Shown here: positions 1-8,982 of the stretch, in pieces
Layout of the letters: every line of letters begins with the position of its first letter
Numbering within the stretch: position 1 is the stretch's first letter
Origin: Glandiceps talaboti
Taxonomy: Eukaryota; Hemichordata; Enteropneusta; Spengelidae
Direction of reading: 5' to 3'
Assembly (NCBI RefSeq): GCF_964340395.1
Contig: NC_135565.1
Coordinates: 11,151,742 to 11,169,241, forward strand
Length of the DNA stretch: 17,500 nucleotides
Position numbers and translations under genes: made by a program
Notes under the pieces: model-generated
Databases searched by the model: none
What the model saw: only the letters and a program-made list of their open reading frames with translations
What the model was told of the DNA's origin: nothing

Positions 1-67
1 ACTAGACTACACTGCACTGCACTGCACTACACTATACTACACTATGCTACGCTACGCTACACTACAC
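1..67. repeat. Degenerate pentanucleotide repeat (ACTAC/ACTGC/GCTAC)
   Basis: Five-base units with one- or two-base variation run from the window edge to about 67. The array probably continues to the left of the window. Confidence 0.85.
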
Positions 68-201
68 GGCAGTATGGATGTATTCTCGCAAGCCAGAGCT
101 CACATTTCTGTTGAAATAACGAAATGTGTCCTCTTGGATGGTGCCGTAAAAGAGGCTGTGGTTTACAACGATGTATGGATGATATATTTAGGGTTTCTGT
201 A

Positions 202-1060
<859 letters not shown>

Positions 1061-1064
1061 AGAA

Positions 1065-1078
1065 CAAAAACAAACAAA

Positions 1079-1131
<53 letters not shown>

Positions 1132-1150
1132 CCAAACAAACAAAACAAAT
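1065..1150. repeat. (AC)23 microsatellite flanked by CAAA repeats
   Basis: CAAA-type units at about 1065-1081 lead into perfect AC at 1082-1128, then CAAA/CAAAA-like units to about 1150. Confidence 0.95.
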
Positions 1151-1506
1151 ATGGACATGTACACAGTTATATTTCCTTCTTATGTCATGTGAGTCAGTTG
1201 AATCAGAAGCTCCAGATAGTTCAGTATATTTATATGAACTATTCAAATGATCACATTTTGGTATTTAAAAGAAAACTGTTTTGATAAAGGTAAGACTGTC
1301 ACCTAGTCCCTTGGGAGATTTGTTTAGTCTCAAAATCTCCAAATGTCTTGAATTTGTTTTTCAGACACGTTTATTTGTTTTAAGGAAAATATGTTCCTCA
1401 ATTCTATATTCCCCAGTTACTGTCATCTCCAGAAGTTTGAGCTTTAACAGACTGTTTCGTACGTAATCACTCACTCATGTTATCATTTCATAAGAACCAA
1501 CACAGT

Positions 1507-1540
1507 TGTGTTTTTACACAAATTATTTTATTAAAATAAT
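1507..1540. repeat. Two adjacent small inverted repeats
   Basis: TGTGT-TTTT-ACACA at 1507-1520 is followed by the 19-base AT palindrome ATTATTTTA-T-TAAAATAAT at 1522-1540. Short AT-rich hairpins like these are common by chance; no function is claimed. Confidence 0.4.
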
Positions 1541-1594
1541 AAAAAATGCAAAAAACCTGACTTGAGAAAGTCTAGATGAATCACTCAACACTAG

Positions 1595-1699
1595 GATAAG
1601 AATGTTATTAAAGTATACGTTTCGAGGTTAAAAAGGAGTGCCATTTCTGATGAAGGTCGGGTGAACGCTGAAAACGCAACAAAAAAAGACTATCTGAAG
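1595..1699 (+). CDS. Weak exon candidate (35 codons) ending at a consensus splice donor
   Basis: The frame from GAT at 1595 is open for exactly 35 codons and ends at AAG|GTAAGTA, a textbook 5' splice site with GT at 1700-1701. It is preceded by a moderate acceptor (CTCAACACTAG, AG at 1593-1594). The decoded peptide includes RSAISDEGRVNAENATKK, a balanced, hydrophilic composition rather than low-complexity sequence. No family is recognised and there is no partner exon in the window that I could match in phase. The same stretch contains CTGATGAAGG...GAAAACG, a type of motif seen at ends of some retroelements, so a repeat origin is equally possible. Confidence 0.17.
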
Positions 1700-1705
1700 G
1701 TAAGT

Positions 1706-2800
1706 ATATTATTCTTACAATAAAGACACAATAAACAAAGTTAGTGTTAGTTTGTATTTCTTTATTTCGTCTATCGTACAACAAAAATGTATTAAAGTCG
1801 AAAAGAAGTTGACATTTCTGAATAATCAGGTTACGCCACATATAATATTACAGGCTGTTTCTAGTTTTTGTTCAGTGGCTATGTTTGATAGAAAGAAAGG
1901 ACATGTTCTACACTTACAACTTCATGATACTGAGACAGCAAGATGGCTGTTTCTTACTGTGTTTTGTCTATTGAAATGAAGTAAACCCTTGAAACGAGAC
2001 AGCTGGGCGCCAATGTTTTGACGTTTGCATTGAAGGCATCACCCATGGCCTGCATGCTGGCACCTTAGTTCATAATGTAGGCAATATGTCGCAAGCAACC
2101 TATTCATTTCAACTTGCTATCTCAAAGTGTAGCATTGCAGTTTCTGCGTGGTTGTAGCAAAAGAAGCCACTCAACGGTAGCTTTAAACGGACTGTAGACT
2201 TTCTAATGACTATGATTAAAAGTTGGCAAGTTAACCCAATTTGAATTTAAGGATGGAATCGCTAAGGTAAGGTCTAGCATAGCGTCTGCACTGCCAGAAA
2301 ACCTTGTATTGAATCGGAGCCAGGTGCTTTGGAAACGGACAGTAATAAATATTGCGTAGAGACTTGTAACACATGATTTGAGAAGCACTGAGTCTGTCAA
2401 TAATGAGACTCAAAACGAACATGAAAATGAAAACGACAACAAAGCAAATAATGTGGATAAAGTCTGGACTAATACGTTTATTAGAAATTCAATATAAGTG
2501 ACGTTAGGTTGGATAAGTTTGACAACAATGTGCATGACTAGACAAGGAAAAGTCAACGAGGACTGTATAGCTTATAGTAATCAGCTTAAGCTTAGGAGCT
2601 CCAGGGAAAATTTATTGACCAGGGTGACAAACTGAATAACAGAGGCTCTTCTATTAAATACCAAGGTCAGATTTTGGTGCCGCTATGACTACATACAAGC
2701 TAGATAGTGTACGTGGGACTAACTGAAGAGGCAAAGACTTGATGGCTAACTTACTCAGTAAACTCGAGATAAGATGTAAACCTTGACCACAGTATATGTT
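1706..2800. other. AT-rich unique sequence, no supported gene
   Basis: Only short chance frames are present. One Asn/Glu-rich frame at 2360-2497 was considered and rejected. No RNA gene or long repeat was found. Confidence 0.45.
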
Positions 2801-2832
2801 AGGGGCGAGATCAACAGTTCAATGCAGGATAA
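2801..2832 (+). repeat. Left terminal inverted repeat of the MITE-like element
   Basis: Pairs with 3205-3236 on the opposite strand, 30/32 identical. Confidence 0.7.
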
Positions 2833-3160
2833 AAAGCTAACTTCTGTTACTTTGGGGGTGTGGCGGGGATTTAGCAATTTTACTTCTAATCCTACAAAAT
2901 CCATTTTACTTTTAATGGAACTGTTTGTACCCCCTGAATACAAACATTTAAAAAAATTGTTAAATTGAGAATTAGTAGAATTTTTGCTTTAGTAAATGCA
3001 TGCATGGCACTAAAATGTAAAGTAAGTGTCAGCAAAAGAATGATGTTTTCTTTATTACATACCTGCTTGGTATTAATAGCACTACATACTACAATATACT
3101 AATTTAAAATTGATTGTATTGTCTGAATCATTTTCAAGTTTGGCTAATTTAGTTAGGGAA

Positions 3161-3171
3161 GGGGGGGGGGG
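3161..3171. repeat. (G)11 homopolymer
   Basis: Eleven consecutive G inside the right arm of the MITE-like element. Such runs are prone to slippage and sequencing error. Confidence 0.95.
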
Positions 3172-3204
3172 TCTGAGGTCTAACGAAAAGAATGTAGTTT
3201 TTTA

Positions 3205-3236
3205 TTATCCTACATTGAACTATTGATCTCGCCCCT
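3205..3236 (-). repeat. Right terminal inverted repeat of the MITE-like element
   Basis: Reverse complement of 2801-2832 with two transition differences. Confidence 0.7.
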
Positions 3237-3840
3237 TTACTTATGTGATTTACAACTAAGTGTAGTAATCCATGACAGTTTGCCTCCATCCTAGCTCTAT
3301 GAAATCTTATTAACCATAATAGGCACCATCTACCCCAATTACGTTTTCTCTTTTTAATCATATTTTCGACAATCAGAAAGCAAAATAAGTATAAAAAGGG
3401 TGTGTTTTGGTTTATGACTAATGATATGTTTTGGTAGTCGAAGGACAGGACGGAATTTGTCAACGATTATATCAAGTGTTACTACATGTACACACAGAAT
3501 GACCATACTAATATTAATGGGTTGTGATGGACAGGGGTTTAAGGGACTAGTTATGGCAACTTTCAGATTGAAGATTGAAAGGCAGCGAACCAACCTGTGG
3601 ATGGATTTAGATTGCATAGCTAGGTTGATATTACTCCCAAGTGACTATAGAGTTTCGATTCGGCAGCACGATGGTTTTTTTTTGCGTTTCACTCAATGTT
3701 TTTTGTTACAAATTACATGAAACAAATTACAGACACTGATAGCGTGAAACAATGAAATGATACATTTTGTCTCAAAGTGTACAAAAACTCATCATCACAG
3801 TCTCATAAAATCTAAAGACTAAACTGTTTATTTGTGTTCA
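3237..3840. other. AT-rich unique sequence, no supported gene
   Basis: ATG frames of 87-104 codons on both strands overlap each other here and show no signal peptide, domain or splice context. I regard them as chance. Confidence 0.45.
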
Positions 3841-3863
3841 ACATGAGATGTAACATCTCATGT
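3841..3863. repeat. 23-base perfect palindrome (11-bp arms, 1-nt centre)
   Basis: ACATGAGATGT, then A, then its exact reverse complement ACATCTCATGT. It is followed directly by GCGTGCGTGC. The word GAGATGTAA recurs at about 3943. Confidence 0.85.
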
Positions 3864-4060
3864 GCGTGCGTGCTATTGGTGACTATATTTTTGTGTAAAC
3901 AGTAATATGACAAAAATAAATTATTTTTATACAATAACGTTGTGAGATGTAATAAACATCATTGCACAAAAAAGAAACTCTATAGTCCCCCTGGTTTGGT
4001 AGTAATTTGCATATTAGTTTCTATCTACTATTTTCATTTCTTGTAGTTATGTGATTACCC
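3864..4060. other. AT-rich sequence with a 17-base inverted repeat
   Basis: AAAAATAA-A-TTATTTTT lies at about 3912-3928. Nothing else is supported. Confidence 0.35.
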
Positions 4061-4120
4061 GTTTGTTGTTTGTTTGTTTTAATTGTTTGTTTGTTTGTTT
4101 GTTGGTTGGTTGGTTTGTTT
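4061..4120. repeat. (TTTG)n / (TTGG)n microsatellite
   Basis: GTTT-type units are interrupted by TTAATT and then by three GGTT units before returning to GTTT. Confidence 0.9.
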
Positions 4121-5049
4121 CTTTTTTATTTATTGATTTAGTTATTTGCGTTTGTTTATATTGATATACTATATTATATATTCTGGTAGGTAGCTGCAAT
4201 ATGAAATTAACAAATCTATATACACTTGAAGATAAATACTTTACTTTTTACAATATAGATATAATAGTTTATTATGATGAAAGACTGACTGTTAATCGAT
4301 ACTTTATATTTCACAAAGTCTGTACATAATAATCATTTTATTTTTGAAATCGATTTTGTAATTTTGGTCTTTAATGGTACGATTGCAAACTCTGAACTGA
4401 GAAATCCTGTGAAGAGCTTCGAGTTAGAGAACATTATCACATAAAAAGTATAGTTCAGTCATCTCAGAATCATTCGTTCAATTTGTCACTGACTTCCAAG
4501 TTTGATTTTTTTTAATATGTGAGAGTCTTACATATATCCTACAGAACGGAAATGTATGATTTGCCATCATTTAATTTCTTTCAAAGTGTTCAATAAACTA
4601 TTAATACATAATTATTCAGATTGGTCTTTTTTCATTGGTTATGAGTTCTGAATATATGTGGTGTCATTTGCATATTCAAAGGACTTGGTCATGTGATCCG
4701 AATATTTAATGGGTATGGTGTACAATAGGTCGATAAGATATATCAGAGTGGTTTAACAACTTTTAAGATTTCGTTTAACGACATCGGTAATATGACAAAC
4801 ATTACTGATCTATATTGGATCATTAGGACAGAAAATATGAAAATTAAAAAAAAGTGCTACTTAAATAAAAAACTAACTTTATTAATTTGCTGTTGACATA
4901 GCTGAATATTTCTGTTATAAAAGTAAATAAGCTCGAATACATTTAATAAAATGGCCTATTTGCAGTACACGGTCTTACAACAAGGATAGCGGAATATGCA
5001 GACACAATATCCCTGACAAACAGATAGGTTGGAAAGCAGACAAATAGAA
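4121..5049. other. AT-rich unique sequence, no supported feature
   Basis: No frame, RNA or repeat beyond scattered AT-rich words was found in this stretch. Confidence 0.5.
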
Positions 5050-5345
5050 ATAAAGTCAGCCAGTCAGTCAGACAGACAGACAGACAGACAGACAGAAAGA
5101 CAGACAGACAGACAGACATGCTGGCAGAGAGACATAGAGACAGACAGACAGATAGATAAATAAATAGATCGATAGACAGATAGAGGACTAGATAGAAATA
5201 TAGATGTCTAGATAGGTGGATAGATAGATAAGTAAATATATACATAGATATAGATAAATCGACCAATACACAGGTAGGTAGACAGATGGATACTGACAGA
5301 AATAAAGAGACAGAAGGTTATAAACAGACAGACAGACAGACAGAT
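5050..5345. repeat. Compound degenerate CAGT/CAGA/GATA tetranucleotide block
   Basis: CAGT units change to CAGA (about 5068-5130), then degenerate GATA/TAGA units (about 5148-5265), then CAGA again at about 5325-5345. Point changes show an older array than the perfect one that follows. Confidence 0.9.
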
Positions 5346-5434
5346 AGCTAGCTAGATAGGTAGGTAGGTAGGTAGGTAGGTAGGTATAGATAGATAGATA
5401 AATAGATAGATAGATAGATAGATAGATATGTGGT

Positions 5435-5507
<73 letters not shown>

Positions 5508-5516
5508 GATGATAGA
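5346..5516. repeat. (TAGG)7 followed by two (TAGA)n arrays
   Basis: TAGG units run 5357-5386, TAGA units to about 5428, then a TGTGGT interruption, then about 18 perfect TAGA units at 5435-5507. A change of motif by single-base substitution within one array is clear. Confidence 0.95.
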
Positions 5517-5805
5517 TACAATACAACTACCGACGACTTTCCATATCATACAGAAATTGATAAAATGATGACAACATAAAACCTGCTTTAACGTATAAGA
5601 CTTTCCTTGTTTACCAAAACACCTGGTTAGGTGTGATTAATATGTTAATTGCTCTCGTCCAATCGCAGACCCCATTGCCAATAGATATGATATGCATGAT
5701 ATTAAATACAGGTCAACTAAATCATAAGTAACATACTCTTCTTGCCATAACGAGATAAGAAAAGACATATACATCATGTCATTCTACCATTAGTGCCATA
5801 TAGTG

Positions 5806-5830
5806 AAATCACGTGTTGATCACGTGATTT
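5806..5830. promoter_or_regulatory. Palindrome containing two CACGTG E-boxes
   Basis: AAATCACGTG at 5806-5815 and its exact reverse complement CACGTGATTT at 5821-5830 are separated by TTGAT. This places two CACGTG E-boxes (5810-5815, 5821-5826) 11 bases apart centre to centre, about one helical turn. TCACGTGA-type sites bind bHLH-zip factors such as MITF/TFE, USF and MYC/MAX in animals. The site lies beyond the 3' end of the predicted peptide gene, so any regulatory target is unknown. Confidence 0.4.
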
Positions 5831-5947
5831 TGACATGTACACACCATTACCGCCACTATCATGTGTATCCGGAAACGACCAAGTAACACAAAGTACACTT
5901 AAAGATATGGGCAGTGCTACTAGCATCACATTTGTGCATTGGAATTT

Positions 5948-5953
5948 TTTAAT
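5948..5953 (-). promoter_or_regulatory. Possible ATTAAA poly(A) signal for the predicted peptide gene
   Basis: Plus-strand TTTAAT reads ATTAAA on the minus strand, about 280 bases downstream of the predicted stop codon. ATTAAA is the commonest variant poly(A) signal, but such hexamers are frequent by chance in DNA this AT-rich. Confidence 0.12.
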
Positions 5954-6231
5954 TCGTCTCCTAATTCATGTTCTTACAGGTTGTTTAACAACCAGAACTA
6001 ATAATTCCATTCTGTTAGGAACGTGAACGAATCACTACTTGTTGGCATTTTGAAATAATGAAAAATATATCAAGCTTAATCAATATATTTATAACTATTT
6101 TGATTTTCAACGAAAGATGAAATAATCAAATACCTATACATAACATGTGTATATAACCAATCAAATCGAACGATGTAAAATTTGAAAAAAAATGCTATTA
6201 AAAAGATTCACTGCTGAATTGCAAAGTCTTC

Positions 6232-6326
6232 TTATCGCCCAACACAGTCAATAATTCTGCACACTAAATGCTTCATTTTAGCAAATACCCCAGTATTGGC
6301 CATCTCTGCCGTACCTATTGGCATTT
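6232..6326 (-). CDS. Exon 2 (terminal) of the predicted neuropeptide precursor
   Basis: On the minus strand a strong 3' splice site (a pyrimidine run, CCTTTTCTTTTAG, with AG at 6328-6327) is followed by an open frame that stops at TAA 6234-6232. Exon 1 ends with one base of a codon and this exon supplies the other two. The junction codon is therefore GAA (Glu108), followed by 30 codons and the stop, giving a 138-residue precursor with a 725-nt intron. The C-terminus contains Cys130 and Cys135 (HLVCRIIDCVGR), a C-x4-C pair. Luqin/RYamide precursors are also known to carry a C-terminal cysteine pair, but with wider spacing. No AATAAA is visible downstream on this strand; ATTAAA at 5953-5948 is a possible poly(A) signal. 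The same frame stays open upstream to about 6480, so the acceptor is chosen on splice-site quality and phase. Without exon 1 this stretch would not be called a gene. Confidence 0.36.
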
Positions 6327-6615
6327 CTAAAAGAAAAGGAAAGGTCATGTCAATATTTCCATAGAAATGTGGGATAAATCCTTTATTTCCACATGTATAT
6401 CTAATAATAATATTAAGTTTATTCAGTACTTTGGCCACTGGCCTATGGTACAAAAAATATACAGTTACATAAACGGACACTTGAGGTTCACAAGCAATAT
6501 AATAAGAATATATCTAGCAGATAATAATGGACCTTTAATAAAATGGAAATGTTGTGGAATTTTATGACACGTGTGAAATATAGTTTTCATATACACTCTT
6601 TCGTTTCCCGATCAT

Positions 6616-6642
6616 ACAATACAATACAATACAATACAATAT
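6616..6642. repeat. (ACAAT)5 pentanucleotide repeat
   Basis: Five perfect ACAAT units at 6616-6640, within the predicted intron. Confidence 0.95.
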
Positions 6643-6659
6643 GAATTTATTAACACTGT

Positions 6660-6660
6660 C

Positions 6661-6706
<46 letters not shown>

Positions 6707-6766
6707 TATAAATTGGCAAACAAACAGATAGACGGACAGACAGGCAGACAAACAAACATACAAACC

Positions 6767-6822
<56 letters not shown>

Positions 6823-6853
6823 TAAATTGGCAAACATACAGATAGACGGACAC
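6660..6853. repeat. (CAGA)n arrays with a higher-order duplicated spacer
   Basis: Two CAGA arrays (about 6663-6705 and 6768-6820) are each followed by nearly the same non-CAGA spacer: 6705-6736 and 6821-6850. Both contain AAATTGGCAAACA and CAGATAGACGGA. The copies end 114 bases apart, so a composite unit of about 114 bp has been duplicated, not just the tetranucleotide. Confidence 0.85.
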
Positions 6854-6860
6854 ACAAACA

Positions 6861-6914
6861 CATACATACATACATACATACATACATACATACATACATA
6901 CATACATACATACA
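6861..6914. repeat. (CATA)13 microsatellite
   Basis: 54 bases of perfect CATA directly follow the CAGA composite array. Confidence 0.97.
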
Positions 6915-7051
6915 GATGCGATTAGTTATGTGCAGTTGTGTAACTTTAAGAGAAATATTTCACCATGATATTGATTGAAAGTTATGGTTGCGATCCGACA
7001 GTCACATGTGAAATGTCACGAAGTGAGAAATCGTACATCAAGATTTCGTAC

Positions 7052-7373
7052 CTTTGGTTTCTGGTTTGTGTTCTTCTGATCTCACAAACATCATTCTGTT
7101 CTTTGTTGTTCGTTTGTCGACTTTCTCCAAGTATATTCTGCCGTCACTGCGCTTGCCATACCGGGGAAGGGACAGGGAGGGAGGTGACCGATTTTGATTG
7201 TTTACAATACGAGCAAGAGCCATTTTTCGTCGACATCTTTCCCCACATGGAAGCATTCTCGTTTCCTCGTCGTGTGATCTTGTTTGGTCAACCACGAGTA
7301 CTGCTATTATCAGGAACATAAGTGTCGCGATGGGTATCACTGATGGTCTTCGTCTCTTTTGGCACTGCATCAT
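7052..7373 (-). CDS. Exon 1 of a predicted neuropeptide / peptide-hormone precursor (amidated RYamide-type peptide)
   Basis: Read on the minus strand from the ATG at 7373, this exon encodes 107 codons plus one base. Residues 1-12 are basic (MMQCQKRRRPSV) and 13-28 form a hydrophobic core (IPIATLMFLIIAVLVV). A signal-peptidase site is plausible after Ser33. Cys43 and Cys47 form a C-x3-C pair followed by Arg-Arg-Lys (48-50). Residues 63-72 read SPPSLSLPRY, followed by Gly73-Lys74-Arg75, the usual signal for dibasic cleavage and C-terminal amidation. A second Lys-Arg lies at 87-88. The mature peptide could be residues 51-72, or 34-72 if RRK is not cut. The donor is CAAAG|GTACG, with GT at 7051-7050. 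A possible acceptor (TTTTTAG) lies just upstream, so the exon may begin near 7385. Local GC rises to about 60% over 7141-7200, against roughly a third in the flanks. An ATG ORF on the opposite strand (6965-7321) shows none of these features. The family is not identified; the secreted, amidated-peptide reading is inferred. Confidence 0.5.
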
Positions 7374-7515
7374 GTCGTTTCTTTGCTAAAAACTATAAAA
7401 TTCTTAAAACGTTTAGAGTAAATAAACGCACGTTAAATACATTTACACGTAGACAAATATACAGAGTAACAGGTCGTCCAGAGATATACTCATGTATATT
7501 ATGTGTTTTGATATA

Positions 7516-7518
<3 letters not shown>

Positions 7519-7609
<91 letters not shown>
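7519..7609. repeat. (TA)45 microsatellite
   Basis: 91 bases of perfect alternating TA, upstream of the predicted peptide gene on the minus strand. Confidence 0.98.
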
Positions 7610-7613
<4 letters not shown>

Positions 7614-7813
7614 AGGGTAGAAGAAAATCAAGTCGGGTTTTTCGTCTCTACAAGCCTGTTTCGTGAGTAAATAACTCGTCAGGAGATGTTGATGTACTGA
7701 ATATACCTCGTGTGATGTAAGGCGGATTTTACCTAGGGTGTTGAGTGGTGATTTTGTTTGTACAGAAGGTGTCAATTATGTGTGCGATGGGTCATTCCAA
7801 AACTGTATTATTT

Positions 7814-7815
<2 letters not shown>
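7610..7815 (-). repeat. 206-bp island between two TA arrays, possibly the terminus of a retroelement
   Basis: This is unique sequence bounded on both sides by (TA)n. On the minus strand it contains CTGACGAG (7682-7675), a hairpin GAGT-TATTT-ACTC (7677-7665) and CACGAAACAGG, followed by CTTGTAGAGACGAAAAACCC, and ends at the TA array. The CTGANGA...GAAA pattern recalls the hammerhead-like cores in terminal repeats of Penelope-like elements, but the stem II position pairs poorly. Assignment to a retroelement end is therefore only suggestive. No coding frame is seen. Confidence 0.3.

Positions 7816-7817
<2 letters not shown>
7794..7817 (+). repeat. 24-bp direct repeat, copy 1 (possible target-site duplication)
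   Basis: It begins ATTCCAAAACTG and ends TTTCAAT, and is identical to 8054-8077. It is followed immediately by the (AT) array. Confidence 0.7.

Positions 7818-7897
<80 letters not shown>
7816..7897. repeat. (AT)41 microsatellite
   Basis: 82 bases of perfect alternating AT. It directly follows the left copy of the 24-bp direct repeat. Confidence 0.98.
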
Positions 7898-7899
<2 letters not shown>

Positions 7900-8053
7900 T
7901 ATGTATCTATGTATCTATATATACTATCGTTATATATGAAACAGGTTTTACTCTTTTAGTATGTGGCTATCTGATGGCAGACAAGTTTATTTAGTGTCAT
8001 TCGGTAAACTTACAAAGATGCAAAAGGTGTTTTTCACTGATTCCGTCAAATGA
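7818..8053. mobile_element. Possible insertion of about 236 bp bounded by a 24-bp direct repeat
   Basis: The interval holds the (AT) array and about 155 bases of unique sequence, including GAAACAGGTTTTAC near 7938. Identical 24-base flanks suggest insertion with target-site duplication, or local duplication followed by TA expansion. There are no terminal inverted repeats and no coding frame. Confidence 0.3.
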
Positions 8054-8077
8054 ATTCCAAAACTGTATTATTTCAAT
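8054..8077 (+). repeat. 24-bp direct repeat, copy 2 (possible target-site duplication)
   Basis: Exact copy of 7794-7817, 260 bases downstream. The flanking bases differ (C before copy 1, A before copy 2; ATAT after copy 1, TGAC after copy 2). Confidence 0.7.
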
Positions 8078-8982
8078 TGACCAATTTAGTTTAGGGAACA
8101 ATAAAGGAACAATATGAACACTCAACACGAATGTGTAACGTCAGAAAAAAATGCCTGGAAATCAGAAAAACAAAACATAGAAAGAAATACAGGCTTTTGT
8201 ACCAAATAAACAGCATTGAACCAAATTGCATCAGAGAATTCAACATTGCACTCTCATTGGTTATTAGTCAAGTTATTAATCACCTTTTTATTTCCTTAGC
8301 AGATATGATAAATTTAACATCCTTATAATTGTTATCCAATGTTTTTGAAAGGATGCATTTTTTAGATCAGTAAAATATCTTAACAAGACTTGTGTAAAAA
8401 CAACAACAAAAACCCACAAAATATATCATAACGTCTTGACTATTAACGTCATCTTTCCATAAAAAGAAATAACTAATATTAATCTCCACAAACTGTGAAA
8501 GTGAACAGAATGTTACTTTGTGTCCGTTATTGTAGGAGGAGTGATTTTTTCTTTGCAGTATATACGGCTTTGTTATTTGCTGGATTGCTATTTTACATTT
8601 TTAAAGCACTGCAGTAAGCTGAGGCGCATGTGCAACATATAAGTATCAGTTAATTAAAGGTTTAATTGTTCGTGAAAGTATCGTGCATAATTGTGATGTT
8701 ACTTGTCAGCAGATGACTACTTCCTTCCCTTCATACCACCCCACCCATGGACAGTGCAATGTGTCTAATTTTTACCTAATTATTAGCTTTTAAACATGTA
8801 CTATTTTGTGTTTTCCGACAACATGGCGTCAGAAAACAGGGTAGGTAGGTCGGAATTTTATTTAATTTAATTCATGTTTTAAGTGTTGTTATTTTTTTAA
8901 TAATATTGCTTCAACCCCCAAAAAACAAAACGTCTCTCACAGAATAACCATTCTGTGATAATTTGATGAACTATGTACAGAT
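8078..8982. other. AT-rich unique sequence, no supported feature
   Basis: No gene or RNA is recognised. A GTAGGTAGGT word near 8840 and an A/C-rich run near 8915-8930 are the only notable textures. Confidence 0.45.

Larger units (their letters stand above)
2801..3236. mobile_element. MITE-like non-autonomous DNA transposon with 32-bp terminal inverted repeats
   Basis: The left end (2801-2832) and the reverse complement of the right end (3236-3205) match at 30 of 32 positions, both beginning AGGGGCGAGATCAA. The two differences are C/T transitions. Weaker similarity continues inward for another 20-30 bases. The 436-bp interior is AT-rich, apart from a G-rich tract near each end (GGGGGTGTGGCGGGG near 2855, an 11-base G run at 3161-3171), and has no transposase-like frame. 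Short size, inverted ends and lack of coding are typical of miniature inverted-repeat elements. A target-site duplication is not clean: left flank TTA (2799-2801), right flank TTT (3236-3238). The superfamily is therefore undecided; PIF/Harbinger-like or hAT-like are guesses. Confidence 0.65.
6327..7051 (-). other. Predicted 725-nt intron containing microsatellite arrays
   Basis: This is the interval between the donor at 7051/7050 and the acceptor at 6328/6327. It begins GT and ends AG on the minus strand and contains the ACAAT, CAGA and CATA arrays listed separately. The long arrays would make intron length polymorphic between alleles. The intron is inferred from splice motifs and phase only. 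Confidence 0.35.

Noticed and set aside
1648-1676. Hammerhead ribozyme core CTGATGA...GAAA
   Set aside because: The bases that should form stem II pair at only two positions, so a functional fold is not supported.
2360-2497. Asn/Glu-rich open frame (NNETQNEHENEND)
   Set aside because: Only about 45 codons, no ATG at its start and no good acceptor; within chance for this base composition.
6562-6925. Frames rich in CLSV, DRQT and MYVC repeats
   Set aside because: They arise from CAGA and CATA arrays; every frame of these arrays is open by composition.
6965-7321. 118-codon plus-strand ORF opposite the peptide gene
   Set aside because: It has a hydrophobic internal stretch but no N-terminal signal, domain or splice context. 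The minus strand explains the open frame and raised GC better.
7518-7994. Tyr-Ile repeat frames
   Set aside because: Translations of (TA)n on both strands.
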